A stretch of 64,000 nt of DNA from Pantoea sp. CCBC3-3-1 (lineage in GTDB: Bacteria > Pseudomonadota > Gammaproteobacteria > Enterobacterales > Enterobacteriaceae): NCBI RefSeq assembly GCF_007981265.1, contig NZ_CP034363.1, positions 744,001-808,000 of the forward strand. The letters run 5' to 3'. Position numbers and translations under genes: made by a program. Below, in pieces: positions 28,771 through 42,652 of this stretch; positions within the stretch are counted from its first letter, which is position 1; each line of letters starts with the position of its first letter. The notes beneath the pieces are model-generated. The model saw nothing but the letters and a program-made list of their open reading frames with translations. It was not told the origin of the DNA and made no database searches.

Positions 28771-31587
28771 ATGAGTGACTATAAATCTACCCTGAATTTG
28801 CCGGAAACGGGGTTCCCGATGCGTGGCGATCTGGCCAAACGCGAACCGGGAATGCTGCAACGTTGGTATGATGACAACCTGTACGGCATCATCCGCGAAG
28901 CCAAAAAAGGGAAAAAAACCTTTATCCTGCACGATGGCCCTCCTTATGCGAACGGCAGCATTCATATTGGTCACTCAGTCAACAAGATTCTGAAAGACAT
29001 TATCGTTAAGTCGAAAGGCCTGGCGGGCTTTGATGCGCCTTACGTGCCGGGCTGGGACTGTCACGGTCTGCCTATTGAGCACAAAGTTGAGCAGATGATC
29101 GGCAAGCCGGGCGAGAAAGTATCGGCGGCTGAATTTCGTGAAGCCTGCCGTAACTACGCGGCTGAGCAGGTAGAAGGGCAGAAAAAAGATTTTATTCGCC
29201 TGGGCGTGCTGGGCGACTGGGATCGTCCTTACCTGACGATGAACTTCAAAACGGAAGCCAACATCATCCGTGCGCTGGGTAAAATCATCGGCAACGGCCA
29301 TATGCACAAAGGTGCTAAACCGGTGCACTGGTGTCTGGACTGCCGCTCCGCGCTGGCCGAAGCGGAAGTCGAGTACTACGACAAAACCTCTCCGTCCATC
29401 GACGTGATGTTCAACGCTGTCGATGCGGATGCCGTGCGTGCCAAATTTGGTGCAGACAAGGTGGAAGGGCCGATCTCTCTGGTGATCTGGACCACTACAC
29501 CATGGACTATGCCTTCTAACCGCGCGATCTCGGTACATCCGGAATTTGACTATCAGCTGGTGCAGATCGAAGGCCGCGCGCTGATTCTGGCAAAAGATCT
29601 GGTTGAGAGCGTAATGAAACGCGCCGGCGTTGCCGAATGGCAGGTTCTGGGCGAAGCGAAAGGCGCTGCGCTAGAGCTGCTGCCTTTCCAGCATCCGTTC
29701 CTCGACCTGACCTCTCCGGTGCTCCTTGGTGAGCATGTGACGCTGGAAGCGGGTACAGGTGCGGTCCATACTGCGCCTGCGCACGGTCCTGATGACTATG
29801 TGATCTGCCAGAAATACGGTATCGAAACCGCTAACCCGGTTGGCCCGGACGGCAGATATCTGCCTGGCACTTATCCAACGCTGGATGGTGTTAACGTCTT
29901 TAAAGCGAACGATATGGTCGTTGAGCTACTGCGTGAAAAAGGCGCACTGCTGCACTTTGAAAAAATGCAGCACAGCTATCCGCACTGCTGGCGTCACAAA
30001 ACGCCAATCATCTTCCGTGCCACGCCACAATGGTTTATCAGCATGGATCAGAAAGGCCTGCGCGAGCAGTCCCTGAAAGAGATCAAAGGCGTGCAGTGGA
30101 TCCCCGACTGGGGCCAGGCACGGATCGAAGGTATGGTTGCAACGCGCCCTGACTGGTGTATCTCTCGTCAGCGCACCTGGGGCGTGCCGATGGCGCTGTT
30201 CGTGCATAAAGAGACCGAGCAACTGCATCCGGATACGCTTGAGCTGATGGAAAAAGTCGCGCAGCGCGTTGAGCAGGATGGTATTCAGGCCTGGTGGGAT
30301 CTGGACGCCAAAGATCTGATGGGCGACGACGCAGAAAACTACGTCAAAGTGCCTGACACGCTGGATGTCTGGTTCGATTCAGGCTCAACCAGTTACTCAG
30401 TGGTTGATGCGCGTCCGGAATTTGAAGGCCACACGCCGGATCTGTACCTGGAAGGCTCGGATCAGCACCGTGGCTGGTTTATGTCATCCCTGATGATCTC
30501 TACGGCGATGAAAGGCAAAGCGCCTTATCGTCAGGTGCTGACGCACGGTTTCACCGTTGATGGTCAGGGCCGCAAAATGTCGAAATCTATCGGCAACACG
30601 GTTTCTCCTCAGGACGTGATGAACAAGCTGGGTGGCGATATCCTGCGTCTGTGGGTCGCATCTACCGACTACTCTGGCGAAATGGCCGTTTCTGATGAAA
30701 TCCTGAAGCGTGCGGCGGATTCCTACCGTCGTATTCGTAACACCGCGCGCTTCCTGCTAGCCAACCTGAACGGCTTCAATCCGGAAACGGACATGGTCAA
30801 GCCGGAAGAGATGGTGGTACTGGATCGCTGGGCCGTTGGCCGAGCGAAAGCGGCGCAGGACGATATCGTCGCTTCTTACGAGAACTATGACTTCCATGAA
30901 GTGATCCAGCGTCTGATGCAGTTCTGCTCGATTGAGATGGGCTCTTTCTATCTGGATATCATCAAAGATCGTCAGTACACCGCGAAGGCCGATGGCCTGG
31001 CGCGTCGCAGCTGCCAGACCGCGTTATACTATATCGCTGAAGCGCTGGTTCGCTGGATGGCACCGATCATGTCCTTCACCGCTGATGAGATCTGGAACGA
31101 ACTGCCAGGCAAGCGTGAGAAGTATGTGTTCACCGGAGAGTGGTTCGACGGCCTGTTTGGTCTGGCAGAAAACGAACCGATGAACGACAGCTTCTGGGCT
31201 GAACTGCTGAAAGTGCGTGGTGAAGTGAACAAGGTTATCGAACAGGCTCGCGCCGATAAGCGTGTTGGCGGTTCGCTGGAAGCGACCGTCACGCTGTACG
31301 CCGACGCACAGCTTGCAGAAAAACTGACCAGCCTGAGCGATGAACTGCGCTTTGTACTGCTAACTTCCGGCGCACAGGTTGCGGATTACGCGCTGGCGAC
31401 AGAAGAAGCTCAGCAGAGCGAGCTGGTAAAAGGCCTGAAAATCGCGCTGCATAAAGCAGAAGGCGAGAAGTGCCCGCGCTGCTGGCATTACACCACCGAT
31501 GTGGGTCAGAATGCTGAGCATGCGGATGTCTGTGGCCGTTGTGTCACCAACGTCAGCGGCGCTGGCGAACAGCGTAAGTTTGCCTGA
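28771..31587 (+). CDS. ileS: Isoleucine--tRNA ligase
   Basis: Class I aminoacyl-tRNA synthetase. The HIGH motif lies in [16 protein letters not shown] (about residues 58-70) and KMSKS in [14 protein letters not shown] (about 600). The CP1 editing domain includes [16 protein letters not shown], here [15 protein letters not shown]. The C-terminal zinc site is CPRCWHYT with CGRC. It is 938 residues, as in E. coli. Its TGA overlaps the lspA ATG by 1 base. Confidence 0.99.
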   Translation: MSDYKSTLNLPETGFPMRGDLAKREPGMLQRWYDDNLYGIIREAKKGKKTFILHDGPPYANGSIHIGHSVNKILKDIIVKSKGLAGFDAPYVPGWDCHGLPIEHKVEQMIGKPGEKVSAAEFREACRNYAAEQVEGQKKDFIRLGVLGDWDRPYLTMNFKTEANIIRALGKIIGNGHMHKGAKPVHWCLDCRSALAEAEVEYYDKTSPSIDVMFNAVDADAVRAKFGADKVEGPISLVIWTTTPWTMPSNRAISVHPEFDYQLVQIEGRALILAKDLVESVMKRAGVAEWQVLGEAKGAALELLPFQHPFLDLTSPVLLGEHVTLEAGTGAVHTAPAHGPDDYVICQKYGIETANPVGPDGRYLPGTYPTLDGVNVFKANDMVVELLREKGALLHFEKMQHSYPHCWRHKTPIIFRATPQWFISMDQKGLREQSLKEIKGVQWIPDWGQARIEGMVATRPDWCISRQRTWGVPMALFVHKETEQLHPDTLELMEKVAQRVEQDGIQAWWDLDAKDLMGDDAENYVKVPDTLDVWFDSGSTSYSVVDARPEFEGHTPDLYLEGSDQHRGWFMSSLMISTAMKGKAPYRQVLTHGFTVDGQGRKMSKSIGNTVSPQDVMNKLGGDILRLWVASTDYSGEMAVSDEILKRAADSYRRIRNTARFLLANLNGFNPETDMVKPEEMVVLDRWAVGRAKAAQDDIVASYENYDFHEVIQRLMQFCSIEMGSFYLDIIKDRQYTAKADGLARRSCQTALYYIAEALVRWMAPIMSFTADEIWNELPGKREKYVFTGEWFDGLFGLAENEPMNDSFWAELLKVRGEVNKVIEQARADKRVGGSLEATVTLYADAQLAEKLTSLSDELRFVLLTSGAQVADYALATEEAQQSELVKGLKIALHKAEGEKCPRCWHYTTDVGQNAEHADVCGRCVTNVSGAGEQRKFA

Positions 31588-32099
31588 TGAAGCGGCCCGT
31601 TTTCTCTACCGGATTGCGCTGGCTGTGGCTGGTGCTGGTGGTGATTGCCATCGACTTTGGCAGCAAGCAGTGGATTATGAATACGCTGATGCTGCACGAG
31701 TCGATGTCGGTGATGCCATTCTTTAACTTCTTCTATGCGCATAACTATGGCGCGGCTTTCAGCTTCCTGGCCGATAAAGGCGGCTGGCAGCGCTGGTTCT
31801 TCGCCGGGATCGCCGTGGCGATTGCCGTGGCGCTGCTGGTGATGATGTACCGCACCGAAGCCAGCAAGAAGCTAAACAATATTGCTTATGCGCTGATTAT
31901 TGGCGGCGCATTAGGTAACTTGTTCGATCGCGCTTACCACGGTTTTGTGGTCGATTTTATCGACTTCTACGTGGGCGACTGGCATTTTGCTACCTTTAAT
32001 ATTGCTGACTGCGGCATCTGTATCGGTGCTGCACTGATCGTGCTGGAAGGGTTTCTTACGCCCGCGGGCAAAGTGAAAAATAGGGTTGGCCATGACTGA
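31587..32099 (+). CDS. lspA: Lipoprotein signal peptidase (signal peptidase II)
   Basis: Inner-membrane aspartyl protease that cleaves prolipoprotein signal peptides after lipidation. It has four membrane segments. The catalytic Asp residues are in [24 protein letters not shown] and [11 protein letters not shown]. It is 170 residues. The start overlaps the ileS stop (TGATG) and the end overlaps fkpB by 8 bp, indicating coupled translation. Confidence 0.98.
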   Translation: MKRPVFSTGLRWLWLVLVVIAIDFGSKQWIMNTLMLHESMSVMPFFNFFYAHNYGAAFSFLADKGGWQRWFFAGIAVAIAVALLVMMYRTEASKKLNNIAYALIIGGALGNLFDRAYHGFVVDFIDFYVGDWHFATFNIADCGICIGAALIVLEGFLTPAGKVKNRVGHD

Positions 32100-32562
32100 T
32101 TCTGTACAGGGCAACAGCGCGGTGCTGGTGCATTTCACCTTGAAACTGGATGACGGTTCAACGGCGGAATCGACGCGTAATAACGGCAAACCGGCACTGT
32201 TCAGCTTCGGTGACGGCAGCCTGTCTGACGCGCTGGAAGCCGAGCTGCTGGGCCTGAAAGTAGGCGATAAAAAAGCCTTTTCGCTGGCGCCTGACGCGGC
32301 CTTCGGTCACACCAGCCCGGATTTGATTCAGTACTTTTCCCGCCGCGATTTTACCCAGGCTGGCGAGCCGGAAATCGGTGCAATCATGCTGTTTAGCGGC
32401 ATGGATGGCAACGAGATGCCAGGGGTGATCCGCGAGATTTCTGGCGATTCTATCACCGTGGATTTCAACCATCCGCTGGCCGGACAAACTATTCACTTTG
32501 ATGTAGAAGTCCTGGAAATCGATCCGGTGCTGGAGGCAACAAATGCAAATCCTGTTGGCTAA
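32092..32562 (+). CDS. fkpB: FKBP-type peptidyl-prolyl cis-trans isomerase FkpB (SlpA)
   Basis: Ribosome-associated FKBP/SlyD-like prolyl isomerase and chaperone. The FKBP part ([19 protein letters not shown]) surrounds an insert-in-flap domain ([13 protein letters not shown]) and returns with [20 protein letters not shown]. The ATG at 32092 ([10 protein letters not shown]) matches E. coli better than an in-frame TTG 6 bp upstream. It is 156 residues, with the C-terminus extended a few residues into the 20-bp overlap with ispH. Confidence 0.96.
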   Translation: MTDSVQGNSAVLVHFTLKLDDGSTAESTRNNGKPALFSFGDGSLSDALEAELLGLKVGDKKAFSLAPDAAFGHTSPDLIQYFSRRDFTQAGEPEIGAIMLFSGMDGNEMPGVIREISGDSITVDFNHPLAGQTIHFDVEVLEIDPVLEATNANPVG

Positions 32563-33496
32563 TCCCCGCGGCTTTTGTGCCGGTGTCGATCGGGCCATCA
32601 GCATCGTAGAGCGCGCGCTGGAGATGTATGGCGCGCCTATCTACGTGCGTCATGAAGTGGTGCACAATCGCTACGTCGTCAACAGCCTGCGTGAACGTGG
32701 CGCCATCTTTATCGAAGAGATTGGGGAAGTCCCGGACGGTTCGATCCTGATTTTCTCTGCGCATGGCGTTTCTCAGGCGGTGCGTGCCGAAGCCCGTGCC
32801 CGCGATTTGACCATGCTGTTTGATGCGACCTGTCCGCTGGTGACTAAAGTGCATATGGAAGTCGCGCGTGCCAGTCGTAAAGGTACCGAAGCGATCCTTA
32901 TCGGCCATGCCGGGCATCCGGAAGTGGAAGGCACCATGGGTCAGTACAGTAACCCGAAAGGGGGCATGTATCTGGTGGAGTCACCGGCAGACGTTTATAA
33001 GCTACAGGTAAAAGATGAGCAAAACCTGTGCTTTATGACCCAGACCACGCTGTCGGTTGATGATACTTATGAAGTGATCGATGCTTTGCGCGACCGCTTC
33101 CCGAAAATCGTTGGGCCGCGTAAAGACGATATCTGCTATGCCACGACGAACCGTCAGGAAGCGGTGAGAACGCTGGCGAAAGATGCGGATGTGGTTTTGG
33201 TGGTCGGTTCACGTAACTCGTCCAACTCTAACCGGCTGGCCGAACTGGCACAGCGAGCCGGTAAGCTGGCGCGTCTGATCGACTCAGCGGATGATATTCA
33301 GGAAGAGTGGATCAAAGGCGTAAGCTGCGTTGGCGTCACCGCGGGAGCCTCGGCGCCGGATATTCTGGTGCAGGAGGTGATCCAGCGTCTGCGTGAGCTG
33401 GGCGGCGAAGCGGCTATTGAGCTAATTGGGCGCGAAGAAAATATTGTCTTTGAAGTGCCGAAAGAGCTGCGTGTGGAAGTACGTGAAATCCAGTAA
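32543..33496 (+). CDS. ispH: 4-hydroxy-3-methylbut-2-enyl diphosphate reductase
   Basis: Last step of the MEP isoprenoid pathway, making IPP and DMAPP with a [4Fe-4S] cluster. Cluster cysteines lie in [15 protein letters not shown] (Cys12), [11 protein letters not shown] (about Cys96) and [11 protein letters not shown] preceded by GVSC (about Cys197 in family numbering). The active-site His residues are in [11 protein letters not shown] and [12 protein letters not shown]. It is 317 residues (E. coli 316). Confidence 0.98.
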   Translation: MQILLANPRGFCAGVDRAISIVERALEMYGAPIYVRHEVVHNRYVVNSLRERGAIFIEEIGEVPDGSILIFSAHGVSQAVRAEARARDLTMLFDATCPLVTKVHMEVARASRKGTEAILIGHAGHPEVEGTMGQYSNPKGGMYLVESPADVYKLQVKDEQNLCFMTQTTLSVDDTYEVIDALRDRFPKIVGPRKDDICYATTNRQEAVRTLAKDADVVLVVGSRNSSNSNRLAELAQRAGKLARLIDSADDIQEEWIKGVSCVGVTAGASAPDILVQEVIQRLRELGGEAAIELIGREENIVFEVPKELRVEVREIQ

Positions 33497-33544
33497 CGCC
33501 TGACGTGTTGTCGGTTGCTGAATTTTCGCTCAAGGCGTAAAGAG

Positions 33545-33573
33545 GGGGTGGCATTTTGCCGCCCCTTTTTTTT
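33545..33573 (+). terminator. Terminator after ispH
   Basis: GGGGTGGC (33545-33552) with GCCGCCCC (33558-33565), one G-U pair, then eight T residues. It ends the ribF-ispH run. Confidence 0.92.
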
Positions 33574-33708
33574 GAGTGTCAAAGCCCCTGACGAGTCACG
33601 CCACCCGCTTCCTGCTGGTGCCGGGATTTGTTTTACTGATAATCGATCCTGTCTGGCATAAAATTCTAATCATACCTTTTTTATTGTGGCGTGCAGGTTA
33701 GCGCGTAG

Positions 33709-34575
<867 letters not shown>

Positions 34576-34618
34576 GTTGAGTCAGAAGGTTATTTTATAT
34601 TACTAATGTAAATAACTG

Positions 34619-34648
34619 AAAAGGATGCCTTTTATTGCATCCTTTTTT
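34619..34648 (+). terminator. dapB terminator
   Basis: AAAAGGATGC (34619-34628) pairs with GCATCCTTTT (34637-34646), with T continuing to 34648. Confidence 0.92.
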
Positions 34649-34901
34649 GTTTTTGTATTTTAAATTGGTTTCGGTATTTTTTTATCTGCTGGGTGCTGTT
34701 TTAATATCTTTAGTATCATAATTTTCGTTTTCGCTAGCTGTTTTTGACCATTTGGTCCACTTTTTACCTCCTTCCTGATTTTTTCTGAGTCGATTTATTC
34801 ACGCAACCGGTTTTATCGTCTACATAGTTGTGGTTTTCAGTGCTGACCAGTCTTTTTTAAGCTCAGTGAGGCATAAAAGTAAGAAAAATAGGTGCTCAGG
34901 G

Positions 34902-34930
34902 TAGACAATAAGATGGGCGATCATTAGAAT
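34902..34930 (+). promoter_or_regulatory. carAB promoter P1
   Basis: TAGACA (34902-34907), 17-bp spacer, TAGAAT (34925-34930). By position it corresponds to the pyrimidine/purine-controlled upstream promoter of E. coli carAB, about 110 bp before the carA start. Confidence 0.75.
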
Positions 34931-34973
34931 GCGCGCAATTTGCCAAAAATCGAGCAGTCAGGCGGTTTTTGCA

Positions 34974-35002
34974 TTGATTTAAGGGGTCATCCTGAATTAA
35001 TA
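34974..35002 (+). promoter_or_regulatory. carAB promoter P2
   Basis: TTGATT (34974-34979), 17-bp spacer, TTAATA (34997-35002). The -10 lies inside the first ARG box, so ArgR binding would block it, as known for the arginine-repressed P2 of E. coli. Confidence 0.75.
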
Positions 35003-35029
35003 TGCAAATAATGTGACTGTTTATTCTCT
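34992..35029. promoter_or_regulatory. Tandem ARG boxes (ArgR operator) of carAB
   Basis: Box 1 CTGAATTAATATGCAAAT (34992-35009) and box 2 TGTGACTGTTTATTCTCT (35012-35029) resemble the 18-bp imperfect palindrome WNTGAATWWWWATTCANW. They are spaced by 2 bp, near the 3-bp spacing usual for ArgR hexamer operators. They overlap P2 and end just at the ribosome binding site. Confidence 0.8.
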
Positions 35030-35039
35030 GGAGGACGTT

Positions 35040-36185
35040 TTGATTAAGTCAGCGCTATTGGTTCTGGAAGACGGAACCCAATTCCACGGTCGGGCCATCG
35101 GGGCTTTAGGTTCGGCAGTGGGGGAAGTTGTTTTCAACACTTCAATGACCGGTTATCAAGAAATCCTCACTGATCCTTCCTATTCCCGCCAGATCGTTAC
35201 TCTTACTTATCCTCATATCGGCAATGTCGGCACCAATACCGCTGACGAAGAATCTTCTCAGGTTCATGCGCAGGGTCTGGTTATTCGCGACCTGCCGCTG
35301 ATTGCCAGCAACTTCCGTAATGAAGAAGGACTGTCTGCCTACCTGGAGCGCCTGAACATTGTCGCTATTGCCGATATCGATACCCGTAAGCTAACCCGTC
35401 TGCTGCGTGAAAAAGGCGCGCAGAACGGCTGCATCATTGCAGGCGACGCGCCTGATGCGGCGCTGGCGCTGCAGAAGGCGAAAGAATTTCCCGGTCTGAA
35501 AGGGATGGACCTGGCGAAAGAAGTCACCATTAACGAGAGCTACAGCTGGAAGCAGGGCAGCTGGACGCTGAGCGGACTGCCAACGCCGAAGGACGATGCT
35601 GAGCTGCCTTACCACGTGGTGGCATACGACTACGGTGTTAAGCGCAACATCCTGCGGATGCTGGTGGATCGCGGCTGCCGACTGACTGTTGTACCGGCAC
35701 AGACCTCCGCTGAAGAAGTACTGAAGCTGAATCCGGATGGCATCTTCTTGTCAAATGGTCCTGGCGACCCGGAGCCTTGCGACTACGCTATCAGCGCGAT
35801 TAAGTCATTCCTGGAAACAGACGTGCCGGTATTCGGCATCTGTCTGGGACACCAGTTACTGGCTCTGGCCAGTGGTGCAAAGACGGTGAAAATGAAGTTG
35901 GGTCATCATGGCGGCAACCATCCGGTAAAAGATCATGACAACAACACCGTGATGATTACCGCGCAGAACCACGGTTTCGCGGTAGACAACAGCAACCTGC
36001 CTGCAAACCTGCGCGTAACGCATACTTCGCTGTTTGACCACACTGTGCAGGGCATCCATCGTACTGATAAGCCAGCTTTCAGCTTCCAGGGACACCCTGA
36101 AGCAAGCCCTGGCCCGCACGATGCCGCACCGCTGTTCGATCACTTTATCGAACTGATCGACGCTTACCGTTCAACCGCGAAATAA
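35040..36185 (+). CDS. carA: Carbamoyl phosphate synthase small chain
   Basis: Glutamine amidotransferase subunit that feeds ammonia to CarB for arginine and pyrimidine synthesis. N-terminal [20 protein letters not shown]. The class I GATase nucleophile Cys is in [16 protein letters not shown] and the His-Glu pair in [15 protein letters not shown]. The start is assigned to TTG at 35040, as in E. coli carA, because GGAGG (35030-35034) is ideally spaced. An ATG-type start at 35013 would lie within the ARG boxes. It is 381 residues. Confidence 0.96.
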   Translation: MIKSALLVLEDGTQFHGRAIGALGSAVGEVVFNTSMTGYQEILTDPSYSRQIVTLTYPHIGNVGTNTADEESSQVHAQGLVIRDLPLIASNFRNEEGLSAYLERLNIVAIADIDTRKLTRLLREKGAQNGCIIAGDAPDAALALQKAKEFPGLKGMDLAKEVTINESYSWKQGSWTLSGLPTPKDDAELPYHVVAYDYGVKRNILRMLVDRGCRLTVVPAQTSAEEVLKLNPDGIFLSNGPGDPEPCDYAISAIKSFLETDVPVFGICLGHQLLALASGAKTVKMKLGHHGGNHPVKDHDNNTVMITAQNHGFAVDNSNLPANLRVTHTSLFDHTVQGIHRTDKPAFSFQGHPEASPGPHDAAPLFDHFIELIDAYRSTAK

Positions 36186-36199
36186 TCAGGAGCGAGAAA

Positions 36200-39424
<3,225 letters not shown>

Positions 39425-39444
39425 AACCGCTATCTGTTATGACT

Positions 39445-39473
39445 AAATCCCTGCTCCGGCGGGGATTTTTTTT
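39445..39473 (+). terminator. carAB terminator
   Basis: AAATCCC (39445-39451) pairs with GGGATTT (39462-39468), and the T-run continues to 39473. Confidence 0.88.
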
Positions 39474-39628
39474 GCCTTTTTCTGGAATGCTCTGTGATCC
39501 GGCGCTCAATCTGTAACCTTCAGGGCAGAGGTCATGCTGACAATCCCTTACTATCTACGCGGCAATTGCTTTTATTTGCAAAGCGGAGCGTTTTGCATAC
39601 CACTGGATAATGAAAAAGGGATTAAATA

Positions 39629-40363
39629 ATGAAAAAAATCTTACTCGCCTCGCTGACGTGGGCGGTTATTGGGCCTGTTTTTGCCGCTCCTGATGTCACC
39701 ACCAACCCGGACCTCTTCTTTTTGAAAGAATCCCAGTCGATCGACAGCCTTGCCTTACTGCCGCCGCCACCGGCAGGGGACAGCATCGACTTCCTCAATG
39801 ACAAAGCCCAGTACGATGCGGCCAAATTGCTGCGTAATACGCCGCGCGGTAAGCAGGCGTGGCAGGATGCGCATATTTCCGGTAACGGCGTGGCGGAAGC
39901 ATTTTCCGGGGCTTTCGGCCACGTGATTTCTAAAGAAAAAACGCCTGAAATCTACCGGCTGTTGATGAAAATGCGTGAGGATGCAGGCGACCTGGCGACC
40001 CGCAGCGCCAAGCAGCACTATATGCGTATCAGGCCATTTGCTTATTACAATGAGCCAACCTGTCGCGCCGATGAGGAGGCCACGCTGTCCAAAAATGGCT
40101 CATATCCTTCCGGCCATACCACGATAGGCTGGGCCACCGCGCTGGTACTAACGGAAATCAATCCGTCCCGACAGGATGCTATCCTCAAGCGTGGCTACGA
40201 TCTTGGGCAGAGCAGGGTAATTTGTGGCTATCACTGGCAGAGTGACGTGACGGCCGCCCGTGTGGTGGGCGGCGCCATCGTCGCGCGTCTGCATGCCGAT
40301 GAAGGATTTACCCAGCAGCTGCAAAAAGCAAAAGAAGAATTCAAACGTCTGAGCGGTTCGTAA
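39629..40363 (+). CDS. Class A non-specific acid phosphatase (PhoN/PhoC family)
   Basis: Secreted periplasmic phosphomonoesterase of the PAP2-related class A family. A Sec signal peptide ([21 protein letters not shown]) is followed by the three-part signature [15 protein letters not shown] and [12 protein letters not shown], which matches KxxxxxxRP, PSGH and SRxxxxxHxxxD with both catalytic His residues. It is 244 residues, a typical length. AAGGGA is placed 8 bp upstream of the ATG. In E. coli the fix/cai genes and kefFC lie between carB and folA; here this gene, a toxin-antitoxin pair and an exporter occupy that space. It may supply phosphate from organic esters; the exact gene name (phoC or phoN) is not resolved. 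Confidence 0.92.
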   Translation: MKKILLASLTWAVIGPVFAAPDVTTNPDLFFLKESQSIDSLALLPPPPAGDSIDFLNDKAQYDAAKLLRNTPRGKQAWQDAHISGNGVAEAFSGAFGHVISKEKTPEIYRLLMKMREDAGDLATRSAKQHYMRIRPFAYYNEPTCRADEEATLSKNGSYPSGHTTIGWATALVLTEINPSRQDAILKRGYDLGQSRVICGYHWQSDVTAARVVGGAIVARLHADEGFTQQLQKAKEEFKRLSGS

Positions 40364-40396
40364 TCCTTTCCAGTGGCGGTGCGCTGCCACTGGTTT

Positions 40397-40717
40397 CTAC
40401 AGCGACAATCCGGCAAGGGTTTGCAGCAGCTGAGGATCTTTTTCAACCATGCGGATAAGCAGAATCGCCTGCTTGTTGGGTTTAGCACGACCCTGCTCCC
40501 AGTTTTGATAGGTGGTCAGCCCGGTATGTAAGTACTGGGCAAACAGCGCCTGCGAAAGCTGTAGCGACTCCCTGATCTGCCGTAGCTCAGACGAGGGCAA
40601 CACAATTTCGCGTTCAACGCTCAGCCGGTGAGTTTTCAGCGTTTTTTTGCCCGCATTCATCTCTCCCCAGGCATCCATCCCTTCAACCAGCTCATTGAAC
40701 AACTGTCGTTTTTTCAT
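40397..40717 (-). CDS. XRE-family antitoxin of a RelE-type TA pair (HigA/NadS-like)
   Basis: A 106-residue protein with a C-terminal helix-turn-helix: LRQIRESLQLSQALFAQYL (recognition region LSQALFAQYLHTGLTTYQNW). The N-terminal 40 residues (WGEMNAGKKTLKTHRL) would contact the toxin. The NadS/HigA type is indicated by toxin-first order and the SQALFAQ..G...YQNWEQGRAKPN pattern. Its ATG overlaps the toxin stop (ATGA, 40714-40717), giving coupled translation. It likely neutralises the toxin and represses the promoter upstream of the toxin gene. Confidence 0.88.
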   Translation of the reverse strand: MKKRQLFNELVEGMDAWGEMNAGKKTLKTHRLSVEREIVLPSSELRQIRESLQLSQALFAQYLHTGLTTYQNWEQGRAKPNKQAILLIRMVEKDPQLLQTLAGLSL

Positions 40718-41052
40718 GGTGTTCCTGCCATATGATAATCAAGCAACTGACGCAGCATGCTTTTCTGCGAGACGGTGAGATCGCCCATTTCTCCCTTACT
40801 GTAAAGCGTAAAAAGGAGGAACTGGGCGTTTTCCTGCCACCAGTAATAAATCACCCGCAGGCCTGTACGCTTCCCTTTTTGGCGGTCCTCATCGCCTAAC
40901 CTGACTTTACGCAATCCGCCCGTGTGTTGGATAACGTCATCACACCATGGCGAAAGCATTAAGAGATTTTGCAGGCTGATAAACGCCTCATCGGAGAGAT
41001 AATCCGCACGATGGCGTGCGAATGGCGGAAGTTCGACAAAGATAGCATCCAC
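40714..41052 (-). CDS. RelE/HigB-family toxin
   Basis: A 112-residue putative ribosome-dependent mRNA endonuclease. The RelE-fold features are ISLQNLLMLSPWCDDVIQHTGGLRKVRLGDEDRQKGKRTGLRVIYYWW (a central beta-sheet with basic residues) and FLLFTLYSKGEMGDLT. The TGGLRKVR, GLRVIYYW and LLFTLYSK pattern is that of the HigB/RelE subgroup paired with NadS antitoxins. The start is GTG at 41052, 8 bp after AGGAG (41065-41061). It is the first gene of the TA operon. Confidence 0.88.
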   Translation of the reverse strand: MDAIFVELPPFARHRADYLSDEAFISLQNLLMLSPWCDDVIQHTGGLRKVRLGDEDRQKGKRTGLRVIYYWWQENAQFLLFTLYSKGEMGDLTVSQKSMLRQLLDYHMAGTP

Positions 41053-41065
41053 TGCTGTGTCTCCT

Positions 41066-41104
41066 GATTATGCATAATCTATCCCCAAATAAAGGATAGT
41101 TCAA
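41066..41104 (-). promoter_or_regulatory. Promoter and palindromic operator of the TA operon
   Basis: On the minus strand, TTGAAC (41104-41099), exactly 17 bp, TAGATT (41081-41076). The perfect 14-bp palindrome GATTATGCATAATC (41066-41079) overlaps the -10 and the presumed start site. A second inverted repeat, CTATCC/GGATAG (41079-41084 with 41094-41099), fills the spacer. The arrangement fits autorepression by the antitoxin. Confidence 0.7.
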
Positions 41105-41290
41105 TGGTATTGCACGATTTTTCGTCAGGTAGTTTGCCGTTATTTAAGTTGAGATGCGCCACTCACTGGCTGAGACTGCGTAACGCCTCGCAAAGAGGTT
41201 TTCCTGCCTGCAAAGTTTTAGCCAGTGGGGAGGGAACTAGATATAAAAAGGAAGGGGCTGGAAAGCAGCTGAAGGATAAGCAGAGACTTA

Positions 41291-41318
41291 CCCGTCAGCA
41301 GGAGATTTTGCTGACGGG
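41291..41318. terminator. Hairpin downstream of the LysE-type gene
   Basis: CCCGTCAGC (41291-41299) and GCTGACGGG (41310-41318) form a 9-bp perfect stem with a 10-nt loop, 15 bp beyond the stop of the minus-strand exporter gene. No T-run. The rest of 41105-41332 shows nothing convincing. Confidence 0.5.
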
Positions 41319-41332
41319 CGCGGACGAGGCTA

Positions 41333-41947
41333 TCAGGAAAGGGCGACTTTAATGCCCAATGCAATCAGCACGCCGCCGAGCAGTTTGTCGATCAGCTTCT
41401 GAGCTTTAGCCAGCCCGCGACGTACAGGCGCGCTCTGTATCAGGATCACCAGCGAAGGCCACCAGAGAGAGGAAAGCGTGAGGATAATGCCCGCATACCA
41501 CACCTTTTCGCCGAAACCAGAGTTAACGCTCAGCACCTGAGTAAACATCGACAGAAAGAACAGCGTTGCTTTTGGGTTTAACAGATTGCAAAGATAGCCC
41601 TGCAAAAACGCCTTTTTCAGCGAGGTATTTTCCGGCGCGACATTGGTCAGATCCATCTTGCTGCCGCCGCGCGAAAGCAACGCCTGCACGCCTACGTAAA
41701 TCAGGTAAGCGGCACCTGCATATTTAAGCAGCATAAACAGCCATGGCGTGGTGGTGATCACCACGGCCAGCCCGGCAACGCAGTAAGTCATGTGCGTCGC
41801 CACGGCGCAGTTAACGCCTAAAGCCGTCATCAAAGCCGCGCTGCGGCGATAGCGCGCTGCGTTTTTAACGATCAGAAAAAAGTCCGGGCCAGGGGAGAGC
41901 ATGCCCAGCGTCGCAATCGTGACGATAAGTAAACTGGTTTCTAACAT
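41333..41947 (-). CDS. LysE/RhtB-family amino-acid exporter
   Basis: A 204-residue inner-membrane protein with about six hydrophobic segments. The family N-terminus [21 protein letters not shown] contains the PGPD motif. [18 protein letters not shown] and [21 protein letters not shown] are further signatures; the latter is close to threonine exporter RhtC and relatives. The substrate, probably threonine, homoserine or another neutral amino acid, is not certain. It is transcribed divergently from folA and not part of the TA operon. Confidence 0.9.
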   Translation of the reverse strand: MLETSLLIVTIATLGMLSPGPDFFLIVKNAARYRRSAALMTALGVNCAVATHMTYCVAGLAVVITTTPWLFMLLKYAGAAYLIYVGVQALLSRGGSKMDLTNVAPENTSLKKAFLQGYLCNLLNPKATLFFLSMFTQVLSVNSGFGEKVWYAGIILTLSSLWWPSLVILIQSAPVRRGLAKAQKLIDKLLGGVLIALGIKVALS

Positions 41948-42078
41948 GATGTTCTTCGATGTCGGTTGGAAAAAAGGATTTTACGTAGCTTGCTGCGCGC
42001 ATTTTAGCGCGAAGTTCCGCGAAAAGACACGCAAACGATACGCTGAAAAACCTTTACGTATTTCGCCAGGTTTAGCTA

Positions 42079-42107
42079 TCGACGAAAGTTTCACCTTTCC
42101 GTATGAT
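42079..42107 (+). promoter_or_regulatory. folA promoter
   Basis: TCGACG (42079-42084), 17 bp, TATGAT (42102-42107), with the predicted start about 27 bp before the folA ATG. Confidence 0.65.
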
Positions 42108-42140
42108 GGCGCCAATTTTACACCTTGTGAGTATTATCTG

Positions 42141-42620
42141 ATGATAAGCCTGATTGCGGCCATGGCGGCCGACCGCGTAATTGGAATGGAAAACGCCATG
42201 CCGTGGCATCTGCCTGCCGACCTGGCGTGGTTCAAACGTAACACCCTGAGCAAGCCTGTGATCATGGGGCGTCGTACCTTTGAATCTATTGGTCGCCCTC
42301 TGCCCGGCCGACTGAATATTGTGATCAGTTCTCAGAAAGGTGAGTCAGAAGGCGTGACCTGGGTCAGTTCGATCGAGGATGCGCTGCTGGCGGCAGCCGA
42401 CGCTGAAGAAATCATGGTCATTGGCGGCGGGCGTGTTTATGAGCAGCTGCTGCCACGAGCCGATCGTCTTTATCTGACGCACATTGATGCAGAAGTGGAA
42501 GGCGATACGACCTTCCCGGATTATGAGCCTGACGAATGGCAGTCCACGTTCAGCGAGTTCCATGACGCGGACGAACAGAACACTCACAGCTACTGCTTCG
42601 AAATTCTCGATCGCCGTTAA
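42141..42620 (+). CDS. folA: Dihydrofolate reductase
   Basis: NADPH-dependent reduction of dihydrofolate, the target of trimethoprim. Active-site [32 protein letters not shown] includes Asp27 (PADLAWF), followed by [21 protein letters not shown] and [25 protein letters not shown]. The ATG at 42141 gives 159 residues, as in E. coli. The frame is open further upstream but without similarity. Confidence 0.98.
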   Translation: MISLIAAMAADRVIGMENAMPWHLPADLAWFKRNTLSKPVIMGRRTFESIGRPLPGRLNIVISSQKGESEGVTWVSSIEDALLAAADAEEIMVIGGGRVYEQLLPRADRLYLTHIDAEVEGDTTFPDYEPDEWQSTFSEFHDADEQNTHSYCFEILDRR

Positions 42621-42624
42621 AAGC

Positions 42625-42648
42625 CAGGGCGGAAAATTTTCCGCCCTG
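42625..42648. terminator. Bidirectional terminator between folA and apaH
   Basis: A perfect 24-bp palindrome, CAGGGCGGAAAA followed by TTTTCCGCCCTG, between convergent stop codons 4 bp either side. It can fold as a hairpin with a GC-rich stem and an AT apex on either transcript. Confidence 0.75.
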
Positions 42649-42652
42649 TGCA

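Larger units (their letters stand above)
34649..35039 (+). promoter_or_regulatory. carAB control region
   Basis: About 390 bp without a gene. The left part (34650-34880) is AT-rich and likely the upstream activation/repression region of P1; no site was resolved there with confidence. The right part contains the two promoters and the ARG boxes annotated separately. The overall layout (pyrimidine-type P1 upstream, arginine-type P2 near the gene) parallels E. coli carAB. Confidence 0.7.

Noticed and set aside
41104..41352. 82-codon plus-strand frame beside the TA operon
   Set aside because: It starts inside the TA promoter on the opposite strand, has no ribosome binding site and no recognisable family pattern, and runs across the hairpin into the exporter gene's 3' end.
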